A stretch of 64,000 bases of DNA from Chlorokybus atmophyticus. Its lineage: Eukaryota > Streptophyta > Chlorokybophyceae > Chlorokybales > Chlorokybaceae. Below, piece by piece: positions 13,697-25,287 of this stretch; position 1 is the first letter of the stretch, and every line of letters starts with the position of its first letter. Under the pieces are notes generated by a model. The model had not been told where the DNA came from. It worked only from the letters and a program-made list of their open reading frames with translations, and made no database searches. The stretch spans positions 52,939 through 116,938 of the forward strand of contig RHPI01003729.1 of the NCBI GenBank assembly GCA_009103225.1. Direction: 5' to 3'. A program made the position numbers and the translations under genes.

Positions 13697-13880
13697 TTGT
13701 TGTTGTTGGTGGTGGTGGTGGTGGTGGTGGTGGTGGTGGTGGTGTCAGAGTTGGGTGTGCTGCTGCTGCTGCTGCTGCTGTGATAAGCTGTTGTTGTTGT
13801 TGTTGTTCTTGTTGTTGTTGTCGTCGCTGTCGTCGTTGTTGTTGCCGCCATTGCTGCTCTTTTTGTTGTTGTCAAGTCAC
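13697..13880 (+). repeat. TGG, CTG and GTT trinucleotide tracts in an intron
   Basis: Successive simple trinucleotide tracts fill the intron between exons 2 and 3 of the hydrolase gene. They create long artificial open frames of poly-Val, poly-Trp, poly-Leu and poly-Thr. Confidence 0.9.
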
Positions 13881-14645
13881 CCTCTCATTGTAGGCAAGCT
13901 GCTACTGAGCGACACGGTTGCTAGCCACATACCCACATGGTTGCCAACCACACCCACCACCACCGCCACAACCACAACACTACCACCATCATCAAAGCGG
14001 CTCGACAGCACCGGCAGTGATCAACAGCAGCAACATCAACAAATACAGCAGCAGCGAGGGCGTGCTACGTTGAGACATCTCCTCACGCACTCGGCGGGAC
14101 TGCCGGCATACAAGAACTATGCTGCCGACCCTGACTTTGCCAAAGCACCACTTGCGGGTGGGTGAAAGAATGGTGTTGTTGTGTGGTGTTGTGAGTGGGT
14201 TGTTGAAATGTGCGTTGGGAACAGAAAGGAGGCCGAAAGTGGTGCAGGACATATGCTCGCTGCCACTGGAGTACCCTGTTGGCCAGGTATGTGCATGCTT
14301 GCATGTGTGCGCGTGTACGTGCGGGTGTGTGCACGCGTACATGTACATATGTTTGAGTGAAAGTGTGCGTGTGTGCTGTGTGCACGTGTGCCCTATTGCC
14401 ACTGCTGTTGAGGTGAGTGAGAGTGTTTGCGCGAGAGCGTCTGTGTGCGGCTTGTGCGTGCATGTGTGTGGTCGGGTGCATGGGCATGCACGAGCATGCA
14501 CATGCACGCACAAGCACACAGATGCTTGTTGGTGCTGTTGGGTTCACAGAACATGCTCCTTGCAGGGCTTTTCTTACAGCTGCCTGGGATACATCCTACT
14601 CGCAACCATTGTGGAGCAAGTCACAGGTTTGCTGGCGCACAACTG

Positions 14646-14648
<3 letters not shown>

Positions 14649-14693
<45 letters not shown>
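14649..14693 (+). repeat. (GT)n microsatellite
   Basis: About 22 GT units, followed by degenerate GT-rich sequence up to the chimeric junction at 14743. Confidence 0.95.
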
Positions 14694-14742
14694 ACGTGCG
14701 TGCGCGAGTGCGCGTGTGGGTGTGGGTGTGGGTGGGGGTGGG

Positions 14743-15504
14743 ATGGCCAAACGCATTATCATCAGGGTGGTCACAACCATGCCGTATAGATTTGTTTTGC
14801 TTGCTTGGGCTTGGGCTTGTGCGCAGTGTGTAGCTTAGGGTCAGGATTGAATAAAGCCCGGTGCAGCGTAGGGTCAGAATCGGGTTGGCTAGCTTTGTAA
14901 TTAAGTTGAAGGTAATCTTGTCGTTGGCAAGTGGTTGAAACGTGGTCGATGCATTTCTTCCTTGAAGAGTGGGGTAGTTTTGATTGCTCTCTTGGACACC
15001 ACTGTTGTACACGAATGCATACTATCACAAGCATGCCCAGTAAATGTACATAATGTGCTGCCTGCAGCGTCATAACAAGGATATGTGTACATGCTAACCC
15101 CAAGTCTCATTGGCTCTCCCACCACCAAATGCCAAACACACAAATGTTAACCTGCAATCACACTACACACACCGATGACCTGGCTCAACCACAGCATCTT
15201 TTCCTCTTGGACTGTTTGTGACTATTGCTATCCACTTGAATGCTTTCTGCGTCTGGAACAGTACTCAAGGTCAGTTCGTGAACAATGAGCTTAAGCACAT
15301 GCAACCTGGCCATGGACGCAACAGCTGTGCAAGCAGCAATGGGCAAGCCCAAGTCCCGCAACACACCTGTAAGTGCGCGCCTTTGCTGCAGCGCATCGGC
15401 AGTGCGCAGCACAGCGCGTTCAAACAGTACCATTGCGACTCTCTCAAACAGCCATGTGACTGACTGTTCGTCTGCGTGAATCACACATGTTGAGCGGAGG
15501 TGAG
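14743..15504. repeat. Second copy of 9798-10559, ending at an N; probable misassembly
   Basis: The sequence follows 9798-10559 with no difference that I noticed, and stops one base before the single N at 15505. It carries the flippase tail and Rab exons 8-9 into the middle of an unrelated gene. The left junction has the shared word ATGGCCAAACGC directly after a GT-rich microsatellite. Confidence 0.9.
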
Positions 15505-15505
15505 N
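15505..15505. other. Assembly gap (single N)
   Basis: One undetermined base at the border of the duplicated segment. Its true length is unknown. Confidence 0.95.
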
Positions 15506-16664
15506 TGAGTACTGCCAAGCCCACATATACAAGCCCCTCGGCATGACAGACACGTGCTTTAACCCCTCGGGCGAGCTCCTCGAGCGCTGTGCCCCAACAG
15601 AGCAGGTTTGTGTGACAGAGTGTCTCCTGGTTTGCATGGATTCTTGACATTTGCAACCAGCACGACTCACGTGTGTCTGTGCTTGCACAAGACAGCTGCC
15701 TGAGGGCACACTTAAAGGAGTTGTGCACGACGAAGTTGCGCGGTGAGAGTGTGTGTACTATATGCATACTGTAGCTGGGACAACATATACTGCGCCATCC
15801 AGCAAGTAATGTCATGTTCGTGTCAAGCAGTTACCTTGGCGGAGTAGGTGGCAACGCGGGCCTGTTCTCCACCGCACACGACATATCTATTCTCATGACA
15901 CATCTGAACCGAGCTTTCCGGTACAGTTACAGCTGCTTTACAGGGTGAACACATACTGTGTCCTGTCCTGACAATGTTTTATGCCAACAGGAAGAGAAAT
16001 GACACGCCTCCACCGATGGTGACCGTGTTTGGTGGCGAGCGCGAGGTGCAGTTCCCGCTGCTGTCTCCCGCGGCCGCTGCGGCCATGGCGCGACCCACCA
16101 AGCCCCTGCCCGGCACGGACGGCGTCCTGAGAGGACTCGGGTGGGATGTCCATAGCAGCCTTAGCGGCTCGGTGAGTTGTTGCTGCATGTTGCTTTCAAT
16201 GCATTTTGACTATACTCGTGCCCATAGCACTCGCGCGAAGTCATGTACGTGCACGCACACCTATGTGCGTGTCTGCGCACACTCGGGCATGCATGCACAT
16301 GTAGAAGGCACAGGACAGCATACGCGCACAAGCATGCGCATGTGTGCATGTGGGTGACTGCGTGCTTCCGTCGGGTGCCATAGCACAGTTAGAGGATTGT
16401 TGCTGCTCTTTCTCCTGCTGGCTGTTCACACATAAATCTCTCGTACAGGTACGGGGGGACCTGTTTGTGCCTGGCAAGACTTTTGGACACACGGGGTATA
16501 CGGGGTGCTCAATATGGGCGGATGCCTCTTCAGGCGTGTATTGCATACTTCTTACCAATCGCGTGCACCTTGGACGCGATCGTGACATATCGCGGCTTCG
16601 CTCGCAAGTTGCCAACATAGCGGCGTCTTCGGCCCTTCATGCATGGTCATGGGGTTGGGGTTGA

Positions 16665-18315
16665 TGATATGTATGTATGCAAGAACCAGCGGAAAGCCTA
16701 TGCGTGTGTGCAAGTAACTTTATACGCATACATTGAAATTGTTTGTATAGCTAGCAATAGTGTAATGCTCGCGAGTTCTATGTGCATGAAGTCATGCCAA
16801 TTGCTATTGTGTACATGTTGGGGACACTGCTTGTAGCATCGCATCGCAATACATTTGTGGGCAGCTGCGGTTTATATAAAGAAATAGGTATGGTTGGTTA
16901 CTCTCTTAGCCAGATCTCAGACAGTGGCATCAATTACAACTATGAATGTGAGTTGTGCGGCCTGCGATCCAATGTGAAAGGGTGCGGCGGGTAAGTACTA
17001 GTAAATTGTATTACTTAAATCTGCAAGCAATGATTCAACAAGTACATTGCAAAAATGGACTCCGTGTACATCTTTCTCTCCTTCTCTTCGACTTAACCAC
17101 AAACGTAGGTTAGCAGGCCGTCTGAGAGTCGATACTTTATGCATGAGTATACAAGTGTGCCTAATATGTAGTAAGATATACACATGCTTGACGTATAAAA
17201 TACCGCCATATCGCATATAATACGGTCTCAGAGTATGTCATATGACAAATCAGTGCAATGCAAGGGAAAGCATCTTGTGAGATGGCATGTCTACAAACAG
17301 TTTCTTGATTTTTATGTGACTGGTGTGTGCTTTAGGCTGATAAATGGAGACACCATTCACCCAAGCGCCCTCCCCTCCACCTCCCCTCTTCGCTCGAGGG
17401 AGGCTAGGCCTACTTGTATTCGTACGAAGGAATTGTATTGCAAGTAGTTGTAAGTCGCGCCAAATCACCTCTCAAGTTGGATTGACTCATTATACTTCAT
17501 TCATGTATGATTGTGCGCGGCGGGACCATATCCGCGAAAGTTCAAGAGGGAGTTGGGGTTGTACATTTTCTTAATTGAGCCATAGCATACATGTATCGGA
17601 TTTCTCAATATTATGTTTCTGCTTATGGATCTATAGTGATTGTAAACAAACTTTTACAAAGTACTTTCACTTGATGTGAAACATACATTGATGTTATACA
17701 TGGGATATGCGTTGTATAATGCTGATATCGTAATTCTATTTACGCTGCATGATAAGATATATATTCAGTGATGAACAAACGATGATACATATCATGCTGA
17801 TTACTTTGTCACAAAGTCATGGCACACACTCTAAAGCCAGCTTGGAGCCAGTGCAGAGTGTCACATCAGATGAGCACAAACACAGTGTTTGAAACACTGG
17901 TTGCATGCACTCAAGTGAACAAGGAAAATGCTGCAGCGTGCACGTTAGGGACCCTAGGTACCCTAGCTTAGGGTACCTAGGCCTACATCTGAAAAATGAC
18001 ATGCTGTTATCTCAGGCATGCGCTTAACGCGAACCGCCACGGCTTCATGCGTTTCTTCCCGCCAAATCGTTGGCCATTCAAACCCACAAGTCACATCAAC
18101 GCAAGGCCCATCCCAACCCTAGCGTGCCGGATATGTTGCCAGGTGGCACCTTCCCCTGCTCCTCATCCTCCTCCGTCGCCGTCGCCGCCTGCCCGCACGT
18201 CGTTGCCACGGCGGGCCTGTGGCGTCCTGGGGTTGCTCTTTGCAGGCGACTGAGAGGAGGAGGGCCGCCTCTCCGCCTGCTGCTGCCTTCTTTCGCCTCC
18301 AGGCCGTTGGCAGCC
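16665..18315. other. Intergenic, mostly AT-rich
   Basis: No supported gene. A TATA-like TTTATATAAAG near 16870 precedes a short open stretch (16891-16992) that ends at a GGTAAGT donor-like site and contains a CxxC pair (YECELCGLRS). It could be a first exon, but no second exon was found. 17580-17810 is AT-rich. The final 300 bases are the ligase leader. Confidence 0.4.
18133..18315 (+). other. In-frame N-terminal extension of DNA ligase I (possible organelle presequence)
   Basis: The frame stays open from Met codons at 18070 and 18133 into MAGGG at 18316. The 61 added residues are rich in Ser, Ala, Arg and Leu with almost no acidic residues (blocks such as CRRLRGGGPPLRLLLPSF), as in mitochondrial or plastid presequences. 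In Arabidopsis, LIG1 makes mitochondrial and nuclear forms from alternative AUGs. Whether this leader is translated here is inference. Confidence 0.5.
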
Positions 18316-21300
18316 ATGGCTGGAGGCGGCGGAGGAGGAGGCAGCAGGAAAAAACCAGCAAAGAATGGTGAGAAGGACGGCATGTTGGACGCCAGGCAGC
18401 GGACCATTGGGTCGTTCTTTGGTGGGCGTGACGCCAAGCCCGAGCCACAGCGCAAAATTAACGCTTACTTCAACCAAGGCCAAAAGCAGCAGGTAGATTG
18501 CCAATTGCTTAGCTGTTGCTCTTACAGCTATCCACTGGCACGTTGTAGGTTGGTTCTTGTGCTTGTTTAAGCATCTCAGCAGTGCTGCATGTTAGGTTTT
18601 TGGCAATGCGTTTATATGGCTTCTGCTCATAGTAGGAAAGGCACAGTTGTACATGCAACGGTACTCTGCATGTTGTAACGTGCTCCCTTGTTGCATGCAG
18701 ATTGCGGCTGCAACCGAGACCTCGTTGCCATCTGAGACTACAAGCAATGCAACCGGGGCTGCAGAGGCTCCTGCTAGTCCACAGGTATTGCTGGATGCGC
18801 AGTGTTCCGTTGGGCCACCTAAGTGTTTTGTATGTTAACGTCATGTTGTCCAGCTGTACTTGTATTCATCCTAGTTACTTTTACAACATACCAAATGTTT
18901 TTAACGCATTATTCCGCACTCAAACAACAATCAAGCACCGACGTTATGTGTCCAAGCACGGACGTTATGTGTCCAGTCCCAGTGCAAAGTCATTGGCTGT
19001 GTAGAAGTCAGTTCTCATGCATGAAGACATATGGCGCTCATTTATCAACGCTAGTCATTGTCAAAGGAAAGCTGCAAATAATGCACACTTTCATCTTCCA
19101 GGCCAAGCAAGACGTGCATGTGCAGGTGGAAATGCCGGAGGACCGCATTGCAGAGAGCGCGTCTGAGTTGGCGACTGCTGCTGCCACACCTTCACCACCC
19201 AGAGCGGGTGGTTCAGGCAGGAGACGTGCAAGTCGCAAGTCAGAAGCTAGTGGACTTGTGGACAACACTGCAGCGACAGCAGCTGTAGGAGAGGAACCTG
19301 CTTCCCCAGCGTCGCCCAAAAGGGCTCGCAGGGCTTCCAGTCCTTCAACATCAAGCCCAAAGGCTTCCACCAGGAGACGCTCCTCTCCTGTTCGCAAGCA
19401 AGAAGCTGCTGCGCCTGTGGACATTGCTGCAGAGCCCGCAGCAAGTGCATGCACTACCACGCCACCAACAAACAAGAAACAGCGCAGGTCCTCTGCTAGT
19501 CCCTCAACAACATCAAGCCCAGGTGGTTTAGCTGAAACAAGTTCATCGCCTGCGCGCACTGGAGAAGACAGTGTGATGGATGTTGTTGAGCCCGGATCAG
19601 CACCCGCTACCAGCGTACCAGCATCGGGCAAAAAGCCGAGCAGGAGGAAAAGCTCGCCGCCAAGCACCCAAGGTGACCAAGATGGTGCTGCTCCAAAGGG
19701 CAAACGTCGCCGACTGGTCAAAGCACTGCAGGTGCTTGTTATGTGGGGTGACAGCCCTGATTATGCTCACTTACCCGTTGACAGCTCAACCATTGTTCCA
19801 TGCATGTACTCTTTGGCTTCTGATGAACTTGGCACCCCCAGCCCGCAGCTGCTGCTGTCACTGCGGAGTTGGACGAGGTGCATGACGTCGTAAAGGAACA
19901 TGCAGACAGCGAAGTTCATGATGCTCCAGCCGGTAGCGTTGAGGAAGCAGCATCACCAGCGCCCAAGGGACGTGCTCGAAAAGCAAAGGCAAAGGCCCAA
20001 GTGGAGGTCTGTACATAGACTGCTTGAATTGCAATGTTGGAGTCTGTGGGTACGAAGCATCCTACTGTTCAACAGCACCTTATGTCATCAAGGCGCCTAT
20101 GCACATGTGTGGGGAGGGAGAGGAGGGGCAGGGTGACCAGCTTACATGTGATCGTGATCAGCAGGATTCTGCCAGCGAAGTTGGCAGCGAGGTAGAGGAC
20201 GATCTGCAAGGGTCCGAACAAGATGAAGTTGCCACTGAAAAGAAGGTGCTGAAGCCTGCCAAAGCTGCACCGAAGAAAGCAAAAGCACCTCGTGGCAAAG
20301 CCACTGAGAAGACAGTGGGCATAGGTAAGTAAGCCGCGTGCACACTGCAAGCGTGTTGCATATGGGCATGTAAGCTTTGCCTACTTGCAGGAGACGGGTT
20401 GGTTGGCATGGCTGCCAAGCTGTTGAAGCATGATCCCCGCGAACTGGCCACCTGGAAAGATGGTTCGTGCTTGCAGTGGGCCTCACGCCCCAATACCTAT
20501 GGTCTTGGCAACATTGTTTCTATTGCATATGACCCCGTGCTGTGCAACAGGTGAACCCGTGCCTTATTTCTTCCTTGCGAATGCATTCGACGAGATTTCC
20601 GAAGAGACACGTCGGTTGGTATGCAGACTGGTGGTTTCTCAATATGGTTTTCATGTGTCTGAATTGCCACCTAAAAGAGCGATGTGGTGGCTCAATGCAG
20701 GTCATACAAGAGAAGATGTGCAACGTGTTTAGAACAATCATGGTGACAACACCAGCAGACCTGTTGCCAGCGGTGTACTTGACCAACAACACCGTTGCCC
20801 CTCCACATGAAGGGATTGAGCTAAACATCGGTGAAGCCACTGTGCTGAAGGTGGTGTACTTGTGCAACCGCCATGCCCCCTCTGATATTAGCCTTATATA
20901 CAGTGCTCTGCTGTTACATGACGTTTACCTCCACTTGTGCACTTATGTGTCGTTCGCTGCATCTCAGCTAATGGCAGACAGCAACGCAGGCATTATCGCA
21001 AAGCACGGGCAGCAAGGATGCAACCATCCGAGCTGAGCAGCAAAAGCTGGGTGACTTGGGGCTCGTGGCTCGCGCTCTGCGCAGTAAACAAAAGACTCTT
21101 GCGTTTTCCAAGCCCAAGCCTCTATCCATTGCGCAGTAAGTATAGGTCATAAAGATGCTGGATTTGTGCCCATGAACCTGCTTGCTAATGAATTGCCGCA
21201 GTGTGTTTGAAGAGTTCCGGGCCATAGCAGCTGCACAAGGCTCGCAGAGTGTGGAGCGCAAAGTTGGCAAGATCAACGGTCTCATGATGGCTGCGAAGGA

Positions 21301-24179
21301 TGTTGAGGCACAGTTCATTGTCCGCCAACTGACGGTGTGTAGCCAAGCAGTTGCGAACATGCTGGTTTTGGTTGATTGTCAAGCGTGAATTGCTACAACT
21401 GGCAGATTCTTCAAGTGTTGCATAGGTGCTGCTTGTACACACCTCTATGGCCGTTTGATTTTCTGTCCCGTCTCAATGCAGGGCAAGATGCGCATTGGCC
21501 TTGCAGAGCAATCAGTGGTGGCTTCCCTTGGCTTGGTGAGTGCATGCACCGATTCTTGTTTGCGCTGCATATAATGCACGCGAATGCTCAAGACGTGACA
21601 TAAGGTTTCTTCTCTTTGCCTGTGCCTGTGCCTGTGTGTTGTAGTTTTGTGATTGGGTTGCTTCTTTTGTCATGTCGCTTTACAAGCAGGCACCTTGTCT
21701 GAGCTGTTGTCTTACCAATAGCTGGTTGCAGGCTTCGGTACTTGCAGAGCCTAATCTGTCAACGAAAGAATTGCCAGACAGATTGGATGAAGCTATGCGC
21801 ATCATGAAGCGGGTAACTATTACAGTCCTTTTGCACTTGTAATGAGCACATGATTGCACTGGTTGAAACGTCATGCTCAGCATCTTTGACACCCACTGCT
21901 TGTCCTCGTTACTTGCGCAACGAGTGGCTCCTGTATCTAACATCGCTGGTCGGGGCACAGGCCAACAGTGAGATGCCATCTTATGACCTTATTATTCCGG
22001 CACTATTGAAGTATGGGGTGAGCGGCATTGGGAAGCAGCCATTACAGTACTCAGCAACGTGAATGTGGTGTCTAGTGGCCTTAAGACGTGCCATATTGTC
22101 AATCGCTGTATGTTGGTCAAGATGTTTTGCTCACACAATCCTGGCAGGTGCGAGAACTTCCCAAGCACTGCCAGTTCACGCTGGGGGTCCCTATCAGACC
22201 TATGCTTGCCAAGCCAACAAACGGCGTGTCTGAGGTGTTGGACAAGTTCCAAGACAGGGAGTTCACGTGCGAGTACAAGTATGACGGCGAGCGCGCGCAA
22301 GTACACATCCTTGACAATGGGTACGATCCGCAGAGCATGAGTGTTAAAGGAAACGAACAGCTTATGGTGCAATAGTCTGTCTCTACTTATGGTGTTCAAG
22401 TTGTCACTGACACTGAGCCATAAACACATGCTGCTTACATACAATAATGATGGCTGATGGCCAAAATTGCAGGGACGTGCGGATCTACAGCAGAAATCTG
22501 GAGGACAACACTGGCAAGTTTCCCGACATTGTCAGCGGCATCAAGCAGCACATCAAGCCAGGTGTCAAGTCCGCGGTGATTGATGCAGAAGCAGTTGCTT
22601 ATGACCGCAATGAGGACAAGATTCTGCCTTTCCAGGTAAGATGGCCAGCATGCTTGCTGTATACCGTAAGTGCCCTTGATTCTCAGTACTAGCTGCTCAA
22701 CCAATACTGCTCAGTGATGGGTTGTCGTATTTGTTGTGCTATCATGTGTTTTACCTACCTATCCTCATTGGTTGCAACTGCTGTACAGATACTTAGCACC
22801 CGCAGTCGCAAGGCAGTTAGCGTGGAAAGCATCAAAGTGCAGGTGAGTTGTGGCTCAAAATGAAGCAGCAAAGCAGCTCATGATTGTCTTGCTTCACTTT
22901 TGGATGCAACTCTGCGATTCAGTTGGCGGCTTGCGGTGCAGGTGTGTCTATTCGCTTTTGATTGCCTGTATCTGAATGGTGAGAGCCTTCTCCAAAAGAG
23001 TTTGACGGAGCGACGCGAGGCTCTGTATGGCGCATTTACTGAGGCTCACGGCTATTTTGAGTTTGCCAAGATCATGACGTCACGAGACACAGATGAGATC
23101 ATGGTATGCATGCGGTAACCAGCGCTCACATCCATGCCCCTGCCTACAAGCTGTTACTGTCTGCCCCCATCTTGGTGATGTCTCTGCTTACTCCTTGTTT
23201 AGCTTAGGCATGTGTTACGGCGAATGCCTTGGCTTGAAATTACAGCAATGCGTGGTGAGCAGGCCTTCATGAATGATGCTGTTGATGCCAGCTGCGAAGG
23301 GTTGATCATCAAGGAGTTGACTGGTCATTCTACATACGGTATGCTGTCTTGAGAGCAACTGGCAACTTACTCCTGGCTGCTACTGTCATTGTGCATCATG
23401 CTGTAACATGACGACGTACACTGCACAGAGCCTTCAAGGCGGTCCAACAACTGGCTGAAGTTGAAGAAAGATTACATGGAAGGAGTAGGTGACTCTTTTG
23501 ACTTGGTTGTGATTGGTGCATTCCATGGACGAGGAAAGCGCTCGGGTGTTTATGGCGCCTACTTACTGGCTTGCTATGATGATGAAAACGAGGGGTATCA
23601 GTCCTTGTGCAAAGTTGGTACTGGTTTTTCTGAAGAGATGCTTCAAAGTCTCTACAATGGGCTTGCGCCTCACATTATCCCTCAACCGCGTCCGTACTAT
23701 CAATTCGGTGACTCGTTGGACGTGGCAGTCTGGTTTGACCCTGTTCAGGTACATTGTGTTTAAGATGGTTGGCTTGCATGGTGCATGATTGGCTGCCTGT
23801 GCTTGAGCAATCAGCGTCCGGTTGATGTCTCTGCAGGTTTGGGAGATCAAAGCGGCTGACCTGTCCATAAGTCCTGTCCATCAGGCTGCCCATGGAAAGT
23901 GTGCTCCAGGAAAGGGCGTTGCGCTGCGCTTTCCTCGATTTCTACGCTTGCGCGATGACAAAAATCCTGAGGATGCAACCACAGCAGACCAGGTAGGTGA
24001 CATTGGGCAAGCGAGTCCAGTTTGTAACCTTATGCTGCATCCTTAGCGTGACAACACTTGTCCACTGGCTTGAACTGTACACCTTGTTGCAGGTTGCAGA
24101 GTTCTACAGAAAGCAATTTGCCAACAAGAAAGGTGGTGCCAACAAGGCAGCAAAGCAGGATGATGATGATGACTGGTAG
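18316..24179 (+). CDS. LIG1: ATP-dependent DNA ligase I, 21 exons, 1056 aa
   Basis: Joins Okazaki fragments and repair nicks. Exons: 18316-18492, 18701-18784, 19102-19731, 19842-20006, 20162-20324, 20391-20462, 20551-20618, 20701-20850, 20990-21135, 21202-21334, 21482-21535, 21732-21812, 21961-22017, 22148-22320, 22473-22635, 22789-22842, 22942-23103, 23263-23338, 23429-23748, 23837-23992, 24093-24179; total 3171 nt, in phase. N-terminal PCNA-binding PIP box QRTIGSFF (about residue 28), a Ser/Pro/Lys/Arg-rich linker of about 350 residues, then the DNA-binding domain ([22 protein letters not shown]). The catalytic Lys is in EYKYDGER (codon 22277-22279). Other nucleotidyltransferase motifs are [19 protein letters not shown] and [10 protein letters not shown]; the protein ends in an acidic tail QDDDDDW. 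An in-frame Met lies upstream at 18133 (see findings). Confidence 0.95.
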
Positions 24180-25076
24180 CACACAGTCATCTATATTATC
24201 AGTAAACCAAACGTCGCGTTGGCCTACGTGTGGACCTTGTATACCCTTTGCATGGTACCATTGATTGCAGGGCCAGCTTCGCGCTTGTTGTGGTACACTT
24301 TGTGTTTTTGACACAGCTTGCACAGCGCAACGGATAATTGTATTAATGTATGTTGATCAATTTGCAGCTTGCAGTACAGAATTGCTTGGATAGGTAGATG
24401 TACAACTTGTGTATTCCTTGAACATGTCGTCTCCTTTCGCTTTGTATTTGGGAGCGTCGTCGTCGTCAATCGTGTGCATTGATTACAGCCATGCCAACTG
24501 GGATACCGTAGCAGCTGACACTCGCAGGCATACAGTAGTGGTATCTCATCCTGTATGCGGTCATCATGATGTGTGCAAAGCAGTGTTCGGTGTGGTCGCA
24601 TTCGAGGTCATCCAGTTGTACACAATATGCAATGTGGGGTGTATACTATATAGTATCCAGGGGGGTGTCCATGGACGCAGAACCTGTGCTTACTAGCATG
24701 TGGCGCTTGTGTCGCAGGTGCGCTAGCATGCAAGCTATCATCGCCACTGTCCGCGCCTGCAAAGCCATATGAGTATTACTTTACGTGATGTGTACTGGGT
24801 AGGCAGCTACGCATGCTAGCATATCATGGCGTGCGCACTCTGTCTTATCATGCTGCCATGCCGCACACATGCACTCATGCCAGTTCCAACAGCATGCATA
24901 ATAACCTTACATTCAACGCCGCTAGGCTACACTGTGCGCTACCTCTAACTTCACTACCCCAACATGCAACCACCACAGCGGCAAGCATTGCCGTAGTACC
25001 TGCCATACGTCCGCCTGCGCGTCAGTGCTGCTGACTTGCATGACCATCACGCGCAAGACGAATAGCCGACCCCCCC

Positions 25077-25077
25077 N
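25077..25077. other. Assembly gap (single N)
   Basis: A single N after a C run; the duplicated MraY fragment starts on the next base. Confidence 0.95.
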
Positions 25078-25287
25078 GGCAAGAGGCCTCGTGCGGGCGG
25101 ACGCAGCGTCTGGCGGCGCAAGGTGCTGCAATGCAGGTTGCGGAAGTCGCTTTGCGTCTCGGCCAGCGCTTCTGCTGAAGGCAAAGTCAGCGCTGCGTCT
25201 GCCGCTCAGACGCTTGTAAGGTGAGAAGGCTCATCTAACATGTGACTTTGTGTTACCGCAGCTTCTGCATTGGGCATAGCGTGTCTA
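25078..25287 (+). repeat. 210-bp copy of the 3' part of MraY exon 1 plus intron start
   Basis: Matches 31623-31832 at offset +6545, including the exon 1 donor site and the first bases of the intron, then diverges abruptly. It has no continuation to the other MraY exons, so it is a fragment (assembly duplicate or truncated copy), not a gene. Confidence 0.9.

Larger units (their letters stand above)
12998..16664 (+). pseudogene. Serine beta-lactamase-like hydrolase, broken by an assembly gap
   Basis: Beta-lactamase/penicillin-binding-like esterase family (LACTB or EstB type); substrate unknown. Exons: 12998-13054, 13481-13676, 13894-14157, 14225-14286, 14566-14626, [exon truncated by N] 15506-15605, 15696-15742, 15831-15920, 15991-16171, 16449-16664. 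Seen: PGAVVLIGR, nucleophile motif SLTK (S-x-x-K) in exon 2, LLTHSAGLPAY, LPLEYPVGQ, FSYSCLGYILL at the Y-x-N position, KPLGMTDTCFNP, LGGVGGNAGLFSTA, and FGHTGYTG (H-T-G in place of K-T-G). The frame is consistent on both sides, so the gene is probably intact in the organism. Between 14743 and 15505 a foreign 762-bp copy plus an N replaces part of an intron and the 5' end of one exon. It is typed pseudogene only because the given sequence cannot be read through. Confidence 0.8.

Noticed and set aside
13475-14165. Long frames of poly-Val, poly-Trp, poly-Thr and poly-Leu
   Set aside because: Trinucleotide tracts in an intron of the hydrolase gene; the flanking splice sites and phases exclude them from the protein.
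14083-14838. Several overlapping His/Thr/Cys-rich and Val/Cys-rich frames
   Set aside because: Products of the GT/CA-rich introns and microsatellite; also cross the chimeric junction.
15185-15709. Minus-strand frame that looks like a second, extended Rab C-terminus
   Set aside because: It is the duplicated copy of Rab exons 8-9 fused across the N to antisense of the hydrolase gene; not a gene.
19038-19721. 227-codon minus-strand frame opposite the ligase linker
   Set aside because: Antisense shadow of the in-phase 630-nt ligase exon; composition mirrors the Ser/Pro-rich coding strand.
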